A stretch of 64,000 bases of DNA from Bolinopsis microptera (Eukaryota > Ctenophora > Tentaculata > Lobata > Bolinopsidae): contig NC_087073.1 of the NCBI RefSeq assembly GCF_026151205.1, positions 14,961,837 through 15,025,836 on the forward strand, written 5' to 3'. Shown here piece by piece: positions 12,136-23,634 of the stretch. The notes below the pieces were generated by a model. That model made no database searches and had not been told where the DNA came from. It was given only the letters and a program-made list of their open reading frames with translations. Position 1 is the stretch's first letter. Every line of letters starts with the position of its first letter. Made by a program: the position numbers and the translations under genes.

Positions 12136-12726
12136 CAGGCACGTAGCCAGGGGGGGAGGGGGGCCAGGGGGGGGGGGGGGGGCCGCGGCCCCTCCCGGAA
12201 AACATTGAACCCCAGTTTATGACTGCAGTCTGTAGTCTGTACTGTTTAAACGGCAGGCAATTGACTTCAGCATTTCGTAAATTATTCCCAAATCCCACTA
12301 TACATGTACTTATTCCATTCAATGTGGCAAGTACTGAGTTCGGTAGGGACTGGTAAGACATTTTGGCATTTGCTTAGTGCTTAATTTCCAGCGAAAAATT
12401 AAAGAGCAGTAGTACCACAGGGCCTAGACCGTAGGAAATGTCAAAATCTTAAGACGATGAGGCTTGAGTAAGTCGTAAATTCTGATTGGAAAATGCAGAT
12501 TGCTGTTGTGAAGTTACCAAATTTACGTGAGAACTTGATTCTTTTCAGTCCCAGTTTATTGCTGTCCTACAAATTTCTTTAATGCCAAATGTCGTCTAAA
12601 ACACCCTATAGCCCCCGCACAGGGGCTCCCCTGCGCCCCCAGACCCCTGCCTCAGCTGGGTTGGATGCGTCGACTCGCTTCGCTCGCCGAGGGCCCCCCC
12701 AAAGAAAAATCCTGGCTACGTGCCTG
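12136..12726. mobile_element. non-autonomous hAT-type element (591 bp) with 8-bp TSD
   Basis: Terminal inverted repeats CAGGCACGTAGCCAGG (12136-12151) and its complement (12711-12726) are flanked by a perfect 8-bp target duplication, GGCTAAAT, at 12128-12135 and 12727-12734. The 8-bp duplication and CAG start are diagnostic of hAT transposons. The interior has long G runs (12151-12182) and a GC-rich segment, but no transposase. It inserted about 180 bp upstream of the MAD2L2 start codon, so it may lie in or next to that promoter. Confidence 0.9.
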
Positions 12727-12847
12727 GGCTAAATATGTTTTTAAAATACTGAAGACTCAAATTAGGGACAGATTCAAGAGAATAAAAACAATTTACAGTG
12801 GAAAAAATATCAAGTTAAATTTTTGAAATGAAATGAAAATATCCCTC

Positions 12848-13237
12848 CTAACAATTGTACCCAAAGGCACTCCAATAGACGTCACAAGCCGAGCTGATCA
12901 TCTGACTGAAAGTAACATCCTCCAATGTGAGTACACTGAAATATGTCGCTACACTAGCTGATATGCGAATGGAAGGACAGTCCGGTCCTTTTAGTGAGAC
13001 AGTAACAACTGGTTTGGAAACAAACCCACACTCCGTGATGTTGAAATACTGGTAAGCTCTTCCATGATGATTCCTCCATCTGCAGTAACCAACTTGGCTG
13101 TGTCTTGAAAGACCAGCACAAGTCAATGCACATTCCTGGGGTCTAACTGAACCGTCGGGAGTGCTTAAGATCTTTAGTTCACTTACAAAAGCAGGGTTAA
13201 CTAAGATAACAGTCAACAGACAGCTGAATACCTTCAT
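12848..13237 (-). CDS. small secreted cysteine-rich protein, copy A (129 aa)
   Basis: An intact single-exon frame from an ATG at 13237 to a TAG at 12848-12850. Residues 1-18 (MKVFSCLLTVILVNPAFV) form a clear signal peptide. The mature part has seven cysteines and a beta-rich C-terminal half (FNITECGFVSKPVVTVSLKG, later CDVYWSAFGYNC). A diverged relative with the same signal peptide-SELKILS-PDG-C-C-C-GF order lies at 62867-63278, and truncated or chimeric copies lie at 15373 and 16274. The pattern 'phe...pro-val-val-thr-val-x-leu...W-x-A-F-G' is loosely reminiscent of H-type lectin domains, but this is inference. The reading frame extends upstream to 13318 only from a TTG codon, so the ATG is preferred. 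Confidence 0.6.
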   Translation of the reverse strand: MKVFSCLLTVILVNPAFVSELKILSTPDGSVRPQECALTCAGLSRHSQVGYCRWRNHHGRAYQYFNITECGFVSKPVVTVSLKGPDCPSIRISASVATYFSVLTLEDVTFSQMISSACDVYWSAFGYNC

Positions 13238-13548
13238 CTCATAAATAAGGAAGAAAACGGAACAGTCTTCGATCAATGATTGAAGCTTACAACTTTGAGC
13301 TTTTACGAATTTGTCCAACTTTTAGCCTTAATGTTCCAGAAGAAAATCAGGCGGTGACAGATGTTAAATGTTTATTTAATTTACATAGATTATATGTTTA
13401 TTTTATACTACTCGTAGAGATGTGCTGAATTTATTAACGTGGAAACTCTGACATATTATCGTGCGACAGTGTAACAGCTGTCAAAGATTCGCCTCAAAGT
13501 TACTGAGACATCAACAGCGAAATTAGATTTTATCCTTATATATATACT

Positions 13549-14166
13549 AGTGTAACCCGGCCTACGGCCGGGATTTCACTGCCGCAGTTAAAAAGGGTAG
13601 GAGTAATTACCCGCTGAGTCAAAACCCGCATTAGGTGACCCAATAGTTTCTTAAACAATAATCTCATAATCAGTTATTTCTTGTGGATAATTAAGTCATT
13701 ATTAGCCATGAGGCACCACAGTCACTCCATGATCATAAGGTCTGAACACCGAGTATTACACCTTATCACTCCCGTCTTGAACCGCTTTCTATTTTTATTT
13801 AAATCGTTATAGAAATTAACCCTTGTTAACTCCGCACCACACCCGCATATTATATTTGAAAACACGCATAACGCTGTCTTATGAAAGTATGAAATCTCCC
13901 TACAGTTGAAACAAAGCGGCCGCAAGAGTGAGCTCTGATATTACGTGGGGCTAAACTAATTACGGTACATGTTATCCTCCTCGTTCTCTCTCCCATCCAT
14001 TTATGTCACATTTCTGGAACAAAATCATCAATTAAACCACTTACCACCGGCCGATTTTTTAAACAATTTGCTTATGGGCTTCGTCAGAGTTTTGTCGACA
14101 CTATACCGAAAAAACCAGTCCCGTAACTTTTACCGTCTTTTTTGTATAACCGTTCGGAAATTTCAA

Positions 14167-14203
<37 letters not shown>

Positions 14204-14991
14204 TTTCTTGGTTTTATTAAGGTTGACTAGTGTAACCCGGCCTACGGCCGGGATTTCACTGCCGCAGTTAAAAAGGGTAGGAGTAATTACCCGCTGAGTC
14301 AGAACCCGCATTAGGTGACCCAATAGTTTCTTAAACAATAATCTCATAATCAGTTATTTCTTGTGGATAATTAAGTCATTATTAGCCATGAGGCACCACA
14401 CTCCATGATCATAAGGTCTGAACACCGAGTATTACACCTCATCACTCCCGTCTTGAACCGCTTTCTATTTGTATTTAAATCGTTATAGAAATTAACCCTT
14501 GTTAACTCCGCACCACACCCGCATATTATATTTGAAAACACGCATAACATTGTCGTATGAACTCTCTCTCTCTCTCTCTCTCTCTGCAGTCCAAACAGAC
14601 CCCAAACACTAACAGTCCCCCCTCCCCTAATAAGCTTAAGGTATAACATTACAGCGAATCTTCTGGGCTAATCCAATTATGACGCTACTTAAATGCAGCT
14701 ATAACATATTACACAGTAATGAGAGAGAGAGCAAGCCCCGTAACTCTTGCCGTTCTGCTCACGCAATTTTATGTAACATTTGTGGTACAAAACCATCAAT
14801 TAAACCACTTACCATCGGCCGATTTAAAAAAAAATTTCCTATGGGCTTTATCAGAGTTTTGTCGACACTATACCGAAAAAATCAGTCCCGTAACTCTTAC
14901 CGTTTTTTTTGTATAACCGACCGGAAATTACACACGGACAGACAGACAGACAGACACACACACACACACACACATTCTGGTGTTATTAAGG
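13549..14991 (+). repeat. tandem pair of ~0.7-kb elements ending in microsatellites
   Basis: Copy 1 (13549-14225) and copy 2 (14226-14991) both begin with TAGTGTAACCCGGCCTACGG, whose GGCCTACGGCC core can form a hairpin. Both run in near-identity for 330 bp and end with a (CA)n or (CAGA)n(CA)n tract followed by TTATTAAGGT. Copy 2 carries an additional (CT)n tract (14572-14585). A 5'-truncated third copy is at 53710-53945. The family is unknown to me. The constant 5' end and microsatellite 3' end suggest a retroposon or Helitron-like insertion. Confidence 0.7.
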
Positions 14992-16439
14992 TGATAATAA
15001 GGTTATGTATGTTTATCCAACTTGTTCTTAACAATGATTTTTGGAGCAACTGTTGTCACGTTCCCTCACAGGGACTAGGACAATTATTTAAAAAAAGTAA
15101 AGATCAAACTGTTTCTCCCCTGGTGTGTTTGCGCTGTTCAGCTATAAAGCTATAAGGGATCGCTCATTTATTATGCAAACCAGATCTTTGTCACTTTCGC
15201 TTTCGACCCTCTCTCGCTTTCGACCCACTCTCGGGCACTCTCGTGATTTAAGCCACAGTAAGCATTGAGAAACATTACGAGCGAGACTGTGCAGCAGGGA
15301 GATATATCATTGGAATTTGGATCAACATATTTGGTAAGAGGTACCCTGCGGTTACAATTTAGGATTTAGGGTTTAGATCTTTTGTAATTTGTATCTACTG
15401 AAATTGGATCGATGCCCAAATACTGATAAGTGGGGTGATAGTAAATTTCTACCGTGATTCAATCTTAGATAAAATTCTTCTGTATAACTGGAATGTTGAC
15501 TAAATTCCTTCCATCCATATCCCAGGGTCCGTTCTTTACCGCTGCTTAAGATCTTTATTTCACTCAGAAAAGCAGGGTAAACTAAGATAACAATCAACAG
15601 ACAGCTGAATACCTTCATCTCATAAATAAGGAAGAAAACGGAACAGTCTTCAATCAATGATTGAAGCTTACAACTTTGAGCTTTTACGAATTTGTCCAAC
15701 TTTTCGCCTTAATGTTCCAGAAGAAAATCTGACGGTGACAGATGTTAAATGTTTATTTAATTTACATAGACATGTTCATTTTATACTACTCCTAGAGATG
15801 CGCTGAATTTATTAACATGGAAACTCTGACATATTATCGTGCGACAGTGTAACAGCTGTCGAAGATTCGCCTCAAAGAGACATCAACAGCGAAATTAGAT
15901 TTTATCCTTATATAATAAGGTTATGTATGTTTATCCAACTTGTTCTTAACAATGATTTTTGGAGCAACTGTTGTCACGTTCCCTCACAGGGACTAGGACA
16001 ATTATTAAAAAAAGTAAAGATCAAACTGTTTCTCCCCTGGTGTGTTTGCGCTGTTCAGCCATTTAAGGGATCGCTCATTTATTATGCAAGCCAGATCTTT
16101 GACACTTTCGATTTCGACCCACTCTCGCTTTCGACCCACTCTCGTGATATAAGCCACAGTAAGCGTTGAGAAACATTACGAGCGAGACTGTGCAGCAGGG
16201 AGATATATCATTGGAATTTGGATCAACATATTTGGTAAGAGGTACCCTGCGGTTAAAATTTAGGATTTAGGGTTTAGATCTTTTGTAATTTGTATCTACT
16301 GAAATTGGATCGATGCCCAAATACTGATTGGTGGGGTGATAGTAAATTTCGACCGTGATTCAATCTTAGATAAAATTCCTCTGCATAACTGGAATGTTGA
16401 CTAAATTCCTTCCATCCCAGGGTCCGTTCTTTACCGCTG
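14992..16439. repeat. direct duplication (~540 bp) flanking a copied promoter/5' end
   Basis: Segment 14992-15539 recurs as 15912-16439 with small indels; both start ATAATAAGGTTATGTATG and end at TTCTTTACCGCTG. Between them, 15540-15915 duplicates 13155-13548, which is the signal-peptide coding part and upstream flank of the secreted gene copy A. A further inverted, diverged copy of part of the unit lies near 17690-17960. The order implies at least two rounds of local duplication. Confidence 0.75.
15373..15618 (-). pseudogene. chimeric truncated copy B of the secreted gene (81 aa)
   Basis: From the ATG at 15618 the first 26 residues repeat copy A's signal peptide and SE(L/I)KILS start. Then the sequence switches at the duplication junction (about 15540) to an unrelated, repeat-encoded tail ending in a stop at 15373-15375. 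The cysteine-rich domain is missing. It keeps about 290 bp of copy A's upstream flank, so it could be transcribed, but nothing suggests a working protein. The tail without the signal peptide recurs at 16274-16459. Confidence 0.55.
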
Positions 16440-16760
16440 GAGGTCTGCCAACTGCTCACTGTCGTGAAGTAGAAGACTCACTCTCTCAACTCAGTGCTAT
16501 ACTACCCGAATATGACAAAAGGAAGTATGTGTTTTTTATCATTTTGAGATAATCGCAAGTTTGCGAAGGCCGTTTTTTTACACCTTATATGCTCGGTGGC
16601 TTACTTGCAGAGATTTCCTGTTATACCAAAATTTGTCAAATTTGGGAAGTATAGTCGTATAGAGAAAGAGAAGAGTGTAGTTCGTCTGAAGTTCCCATCC
16701 TGTGATAGTCACTACAATCAAGATGCCGGGAGGTCTGCTGAGGTCTGGTGCATTGAGTAT
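16440..16760 (+). other. possible orphan exon pair, unrecognised
   Basis: Right after the duplication boundary the plus strand reads an open stretch containing HCREVEDSLSQLSAILPEYD, ending at a GTATGT donor-like site near 16527. A CTTGCAG acceptor-like site (about 16613) is followed by RFPVIPKFVKFGKYSRI and later VVRLKFPSC, ending near GAGTATGTG (about 16758). Codon-like composition and splice-like edges suggest remnants of a host gene. I recognise no family and see no continuation. Confidence 0.2.
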
Positions 16761-16869
16761 GTGCTTTGTTGGATCATGGTTTTAGACAAAGGGAAGATTT
16801 TAACGATTTTTAGGCTTATGTCACTGAAGATGACGTCTTGCAACATGTTTGACGATAGCCTGTAAATTG

Positions 16870-18960
16870 TTAGTTTGATCTCAGTATTTACAACAAATCA
16901 TCTAGCTTGATTGATTCTAAGGAAGAAAAAAAATTTCTCTGCTTAAAGAGGAATGTCACATACCCCCTTTAGATTTTCAATTGAGGTATGTGAAAAATCG
17001 CCAAGTTAATAACCGGATTTTCAAATCGGACTGTAACAAGAAGTTAGCAATGTCAGGACTGAATTTATCTGAATCAGAGTTACCCTGGATCACATGTATT
17101 GCAACATATATATTCCCAACGTTCCTTTGCGTTAGAGTCTAAGAAATGTACAGTTTTGGGTTTCTTGTCAGGCTCCAACTGATGGTTACCATACCAGGAC
17201 ATACCACCCCCACATATATTAGCGGCTGTCTGTCCTTTCCTAAAATTATGATGTCAAGTAACACCATTTTTATCGTTATCCAGTTCAACTACACTCCACA
17301 CTCCTCACTGATTTCAAATGTTTCGTAGTGTCCCTGTTGGCTTTATCCCTAACATTAACAACTCAGGACGTTAGCGCATCAAGCTCAACAAGTTGTGACA
17401 AGAAGAGTAGTCTCATGACATACTGCCGAGCAGTTTCTGAGAGGGATCTGAACAAAGCTAGACATGTTGCTGAGTGGGTGTAAAGTCGGTCTTGTGTAAT
17501 TTGAGGCAGTTACTGTATGTGCTCGTGGATGTTCCTGATCTTCACTTTTTCTCCGCCTCCCATCACAGCTTACTTGGATTATTAAAACTGTTAATTTGTA
17601 TTTATTTGATTTATTAATCAAAATAATCTAAGAATTTGATTGTGGGACATATTATCTAAGACAAGGATCCCGATAGAGCGATAGAGCCCTAGAATGGAAA
17701 AATTCAGTCAACATTCCAATTATGCAGAAGAATGTTATCTAAGATTGAATCACGGTCGACATTTAATATTACCTCACCTTTCAGTATTTGGGCATCGATC
17801 CAATTTCAGTAGATACAAATTACAAATGATCTAATATAAACCCTAAATCTTAAATCCTAACCTTAAGTCTACCGACAAAAGGATATATCTTTAATCTTGG
17901 CAAATATGTTGATCCTAATTCCAATGATGTAATATCTCTCTGTTTTGCTGCACAGTCGTGCATGTAATGTCATCAGTCAGTTCTTCATCGTCGAACTGGC
18001 CGGTTGACTATACTCTCAATCCATCCTTGTGCTTGCCTAGAAAACTTTATTCAATACCAAAGGAAATAACACTCACATGTCAGATCACTGGGTAAACGCT
18101 AAACATTTTTAGTGCAGTACTTTCCTAATAAATGCTCCCAAAACGTTATATCACACATTTTGATACATGCCTATCAAGACAACATAAACAATTGTTATCG
18201 AAGGTAAGGGTTACTATCGTTATTACATAATATGAATGCCATAACATGCCTAAGCCCTAAAGACTAACAAAATAAACGGCAGAAAAGCTTTGATACGAAA
18301 CTTTCTTGGCTATCATTTGAACAAAGCTTTCTCCGGATAATCAGCTTCCAGTCGAGATGATGACTTGTGTCACTCACAATTACCTCACTAATAGTGAAAT
18401 CTGAGTCAAAACTGTGAAATTTCAGTCAAGAAAATGGCAGAAAAGCTTCTGTTTATAAGTTGTTCAAAATGTCCCCATCTTTTCTAGTGATTTTCCGTTT
18501 ATCAAGGGGACGGCAGAAAAGCTGCTCTTAAAAAATCTTCCAAAATCTCTTTTTATATTCTGATGATTTTCCATTTATCAAAGCTTTCTTTAGCTTTCTT
18601 TAGGGATAGATCTTTGAGTACCTCAATCGTGTCTTGTGCCATCCTCAGTGACCTTGCAAGAAGATCATTCAAGAATAATTCAGTCAAAAAAGTGAAATTT
18701 AGGTCGTGGGAAGCTGAAATTTGAAAATGTCCTGCCAGTAGGAGATATTCAAAATGTTCATTGCATCAAAGTTATGTCTGGATATACTGCTTCCAGTGCC
18801 TTGATGGCGACTTGTGTCACTATCACTGACCTTACTGATTGGTCACTGGTCAAAATTTCAGTCAAATTTGCAAAATTACGGTCAAGGGGACAGCATAAAA
18901 AAAAGAAGAAAGAAAAGGGGGGACCCCCAACCCATGTAGCTGAGACACCTCACAGCAAGT
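16870..18960. repeat. gene-poor repeats
   Basis: There is no supported gene. At 17690-17960 lies an inverted, diverged copy of part of the 15-kb duplication. At 18300-18960 short passages recur among themselves and again at 21965-22225, such as GGCAGAAAAGCT..., CAAAATCTCTTT...TGATGATTTTCC and GAGTACCTCAATCGTGT. These mark a dispersed repeat family. Confidence 0.5.
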
Positions 18961-19789
18961 AGAACAAAGTGGCTCTTGCTTGTGAACAGCAGAGGCGGCT
19001 ATTGTGGGCGTCCAGGCGTCCGTGGACGCCCTAAAATTATTATCTGGTGGCTGGTGCTTGAAAATAGAAATAGTGATTAGTAATCGTATTCGGAAATATC
19101 TAACCGCAATATAAAGCTCTCTATTTATTCAAACATTCGATTGTAAGCGCATGCATGATGTTTGTGAAATTTTGTGTTGTAGGGTGTCCAATCCTCGTTT
19201 GGACAACTTAGACGCGCAGTTTTAACACATAGTTAATTGTAAACGGTACAAAGCACATCAAGCGCATCCACTACAGGTAATCTATATGATTTGGTTGTCC
19301 AGGACACCTTGCAATCTGAACTGTTATGATACTGCGCGGCTGAGATCGTACACGTGTGTGTCCTGTTTCACTCATGTTATAAATTTTTGTTTTTGTTTAT
19401 CTGCTGTCGCCTGTGACACATTACATGCATGAGGCACTGTGGCCTGTGTGTAACTGTAATGTACGTTGGAATAATTTAATTAATTAATTAACTCTCTGCT
19501 ATGGTAATGGTATTGTATGCAGTCATCAGTGAATAGACATTAGACATCGGCAGTTTAGGGGGGGGGGGGGGGGGAGCTTGGGGCGGCCCCCAAGCCCCCT
19601 CCCCCAGTCGGTCGGACAAAACTGCCAGCCAGCTCCCACGAGCTGCCTCTGGTGAACAGTGCATCAAGTACCTGCCGAAGCGGTGGGTTAGGAGTCGCCC
19701 CTGGGATCATTTCGTCCGTTGAATTGTATACAATATAAAATAGTACAGTAGAATATCTACAAAATTTACATATAAACAAATCTAGGAGA
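18961..19789. other. repeat-derived intergenic DNA with a poly-G tract
   Basis: No gene is seen. A short GC hairpin lies near 19006-19033 (GGGCGTCC / GGACGCCC). A run of 16 or more G sits at 19557-19574, followed by C-rich sequence, flanked by GGCAGTTT / AAACTGCC. Such runs often mark ends of hAT-like MITEs, but no paired termini with a target duplication were found here. Confidence 0.4.
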
Positions 19790-20358
19790 CCTCAAAGCTC
19801 AAAGGATAGGATGAGGTTGATAGGATAAGGTTGATAGGATGAGGTTGATAGGATGAGATTGACGGAAATGTCTTGCAGTTCAATATGCTGGGCCTTTAAT
19901 CTCCCTCTGATTCCCCTCAGTGCAATGAGCGTAATTCTTAACAGATCAAATCTGAATCGTGTTCTGATATGATATTTTACCTGACTGGCTCTTGGCTTCT
20001 TTTTTGTGGTCAGCTATCATCTCAGAGACACGATCTACAAACACAGTGCTGAGCGGTCTCATATCTCCGGAGGTTGTGAAGACTAGAGGGACAAAGGATC
20101 CTTTCTCTGACTGAAGTACTCTCTCTTCATACAAATCTTTCTTTTCTCATGATCTCTATAGATCTTATCAAGCGGCTTAAACGCATTTGTGTTGCAGTTA
20201 GGATGTGTGACCCTGATGTCAAAGAATGTTTTTTCAAAGGGTGCATACAGTCCGACAGCTGCAACATCAAAACGGGCTTCATCCGGGTGTTGGTCTTCCT
20301 TAAGAATGAGCTTGGTTGGACTGTCAGGGGTGCTGGTTCTATCCTTACGTCTTAACAC
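19790..20358 (-). pseudogene. retroelement C-terminal ORF remnant, copy 1
   Basis: Two overlapping minus-strand frames join by a frameshift near 20100 into one recognisable sequence. One reads ARFDVAAVGLYAPFEKTFFD and RVTHPN; the other reads RVLQSEKGSFVPLVFTTSGD, then FRFDLLR and ALRGIRG. The same 'FFDIRV ... EKGSF.PLVF.TSGG' arrangement occurs at 56311-56580 and 56856-57311. From general knowledge this domain ends the polyprotein of many cnidarian and fish retroelements. Which element class applies cannot be told here. Confidence 0.5.
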
Positions 20359-20837
20359 TTTGCTTCTCAGAGGAATAAAGCAGCTGTGTCTCTTATGGCA
20401 TTGTGGTGCATGGAAATGTATCCACCTAGTTTACAATAATATAAAGGGCATGGTAGACACTGTTTACATTTCTGCAAGCACCTTTACATTTCCCTAAAAA
20501 TTATTCTGCTTCTGAAATTTTGGCTCTAGTAAGAGAACAACAATTTCAAGTAATTAATAAATGTGACATGTAATTGTAAGATTACAATTGAATAGACCCA
20601 GCGCGCGGCGCTTACAGCCGCACCTAAGGATTTCTCAACAATGTGTGGCTGTGTGCGTGTAGTAAAATCTCTAAAAAAGTGTGTATCAGAGCAAAACGCG
20701 CAGTTTTGCTAGTACTTTAGTTAAGTTTTCGAAATTGTCCCAAAGTCCAACGACAATTTGGCGTCCCCCTAAGATGCCCCCCCCCCCCCCCCCCCCCGCA
20801 CAGCGGGGTCAGCGGGGCTCTTCGCTACGCCACTGGA

Positions 20838-21335
20838 TACAGTCCAGAGAACTGTTAAAACCGCTGTAGAAAATACTGTTCAAGCTGAAATTAAGTCTTA
20901 CAGTGCTACTGTGTCAAAACATTCCCACAGTGCTGCCTCCACTTTCACTGCAGAGAACTTTAAGAAAGTAGTTCAGAATCTGGTAGCTGAAGAGGATCGC
21001 AGCAGAAATGTGTTGATTTTTGGTCTCAAGGAGGATGCAGGAGAGAAACTTGGCGATAAAATTTGCGATGTGTTTGAACAAATGGCAGAGAAGCCACGCT
21101 TTGAAGCTGCTCGAATTGGGAATAAAGCTGTAAAGCTGCTGAAAAACATAGAGCTGTCAAAGCATCATTTGGAAGCTCTAGCACCGTTCATCAGATACTG
21201 ATCAAAGCTAAAGAACTCAGACTGTCTCAGTGTTTCAAAACTGTCTTTGTTTCACCGGATCGGTCGCCGGAGGAGCGTGCAGTACATAGACAGTTGGTTC
21301 TAGATTTGAAGAAGAAGGTTCACGGAAAATCCTAA
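20838..21335 (+). pseudogene. LINE ORF1 remnant (CR1/L2-like)
   Basis: The plus strand reads a coiled-coil-like start, then EEDRSRNVLIFGLKEDAGEK, CDVFEQMAEKPRFEAARIG, and after a frame change KTVFVSPDRSPEERAVHRQL and LDLKKK. This is the order of an RNA-binding-like ORF1 common in invertebrate CR1/L2-type LINEs. An internal deletion and a frameshift (near 21200) inactivate it. Upstream it is cut at 20836 by GC-rich sequence ending in a hAT-like terminus (CGCTACGCCACTG), which follows a poly-C run at 20776-20797. Confidence 0.6.
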
Positions 21336-23634
21336 TAAACGTTATTTTATCAGGACTGGTAAAATTTGTAAGATCAGAGATAGATGAGTAAGATATAATA
21401 GTTTATTTCTTATTTGATAAAATAGATATTATATATATTTTTGGCCATTTTATATGAACTCTTACACTTTACATTTACTGGGAAAATACATGCATTCTGG
21501 AGTTTAAATTATCATTTTTGTCACCACGCCAGCCGCATTTGAAGTCGGCAATTTTTATTTTTAATAATATTGGTTGTTGATAAGCGGGACATAAATGCTT
21601 ATTATTTCATTTTATTTCATTTCATATGAATATAACATTATATTACTGGGCCGCGCTCAGCCTGTCATTCCGCCAAATCTATATGTTAATGAACATAATA
21701 GCCTGGGGTCCTCAGGTAAAACATTATATTGATTGTTTTGTGGTAGACAAAAATTTTTTAAATAAATTTGTTTTTCTTTAGATTAACAATTAAATAATAT
21801 ATATATATATATAAGGCACTAATTGGATCTTCCAACCATGCCGTAGGCGTATGCTGTTTTGGAACTCCTGCATGTTTAAAACATAGTTAAGGTCCTTCAG
21901 CGGTAGTATAGTGTCGAGAGCCAATTTTTTGAGGCTTCTTTCTCTTTTGCTTGCAGTCTAGGTGGTTCTCACTCAGAAAAGCTGCTCTTCAAAATCTTCC
22001 AAAATCTCTTTATCATATTTTGATGATTTTCCGTTAATATCGTTAAGCTTTTTTTAAAAATTGACGGATGTTACTCGTCTAAATTTCTTCGAAGTAGCGC
22101 GCGCCGCTTTCTTCTCGAAATGGCCCGACGGCAAGTGCTACGAAGTAGCGCGCGCCGGGCCAGATCATTAACAATGGTCAATTTTAAAATAGAACTGCAG
22201 TGAGACGTGAGTACCTCAATCGTGTTTTGTGCTTGTAGCGCGATGCACTACTATACCACGGGCTGCGTTGCGCATTTGGCATTAACAATTAAATAATGCT
22301 TCTCGCAATCATGTAGTAGATCGGCAAAATCCACCACTGGGCCATGCAAAGGATTGACATTGACGAATGTTATTCGTCTAAATTTCTTCGAAGTAGCCCG
22401 ATGGCAAATGCTACGAAGTAGCGCGCGCCGGCCAGACCATTAACAATGGTCAAGATTGACATCGTAAATTAATTCTTAACAGGTGCTTAAGGTGATACTC
22501 GTAAAATATTTGTTACATTATAATTAGCGGACTGTCCGCTACGAGTCCAACTCGGCGCGTGTCTTGGTAGGTTATAAACGTACAAATCAATTTTGTGTCA
22601 TCATCATTCCTCAGTGTCTTTATTAGCAATTAGACATGTGACATGGACATGGTCATTCAAAAATGTAATCAAAACAGTAAAATTTAGGTCGCGGAAAGCT
22701 AAAACTTGAAACGCTTTTTCATTTTACTAAATGAATGCGACAATGCAATTAATGAATTTTATTAAGTGAATGACAATAAATGGTAGTGATACAGCTTTGT
22801 ATCACGTGGTGACCCCCACGGTCGCTTCACTTCGACGCTACAGGGGGAGCCGCGCACTTCGTGCGCGGCGGGTCATACAACGTATGACAAATACAGCTAG
22901 ATAAGTGATATCAGATATACACCTTTTAATTTTATAATTCGCCGATTTGGTTCCCTCGACGAACGCACATAATTTAATACATAATAGAGTTCTGACAGTG
23001 TCCTGATTGCATACAATAACAAATAAAAACCAGTTTTACTTTCATCTTTGCACTTTGATGTTTGATAGAAATTGGATATATGACAACTAAATTAATAATA
23101 GCCGCTATCTCAGATATCTCAGACTCTTTACCAAAATTCAAGCATTGTTTAAAAAGTAAATGAGTTTGAGACAACAATCATGTGCACTTTAATAAATTTG
23201 GCGAATTTACACATATTTTGGGGAGAGAAAAAGTTATCTTAACACTTAAGTAATCTTCATAATCTTGAGGCCGTTTCAAACCGTAAAAACATGATGAACT
23301 GCTCCCTCATCACAATATCTACCAACATTCTTTTGGTGTTTAACGTAATCAGTATCACACAACAAAACTGAAAAATCTTTTACAAACATAAAATACTTAT
23401 AATAACAATCAAAATAAGACAACAATTTGATTATTTTCTTTGTGACATGATATTAAAGAAACTATGCCATATAGTAGAAACAATTGAGAACTAATTTATT
23501 CAGAAAGCGGCTTTCAGCACAATTTGTTTTATTCCCATAGTCGTAAACACACGTGGTATACACACGTGGTATTTAAGACACGTGATAAAGACGTGGTAAA
23601 TACAAGCGGTTAAGACACGTAACATTTATAGAGT
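21336..23634. repeat. repeat-rich DNA between the LINE remnant and EEA1
   Basis: A direct repeat pair (about 22061-22195 and 22358-22455) shares GTTA(C/T)TCGTCTAAATTTCTT and GAAGTAGCGCGCGCCG. At 22800-22890 a GC-rich block contains GCCGCGCACTTCGTGCGCGG and a GTCATACAACGTATGAC hairpin; a related block in reverse orientation is at 55080-55310. Several CACGTG-like motifs lie at 23550-23620, just past the EEA1 stop. No gene is seen. Confidence 0.55.

Noticed and set aside
20776-20836. Second complete hAT element ending CGCTACGCCACTG
   Set aside because: No matching left terminus or 8-bp duplication was found in the window; at most one end is present.
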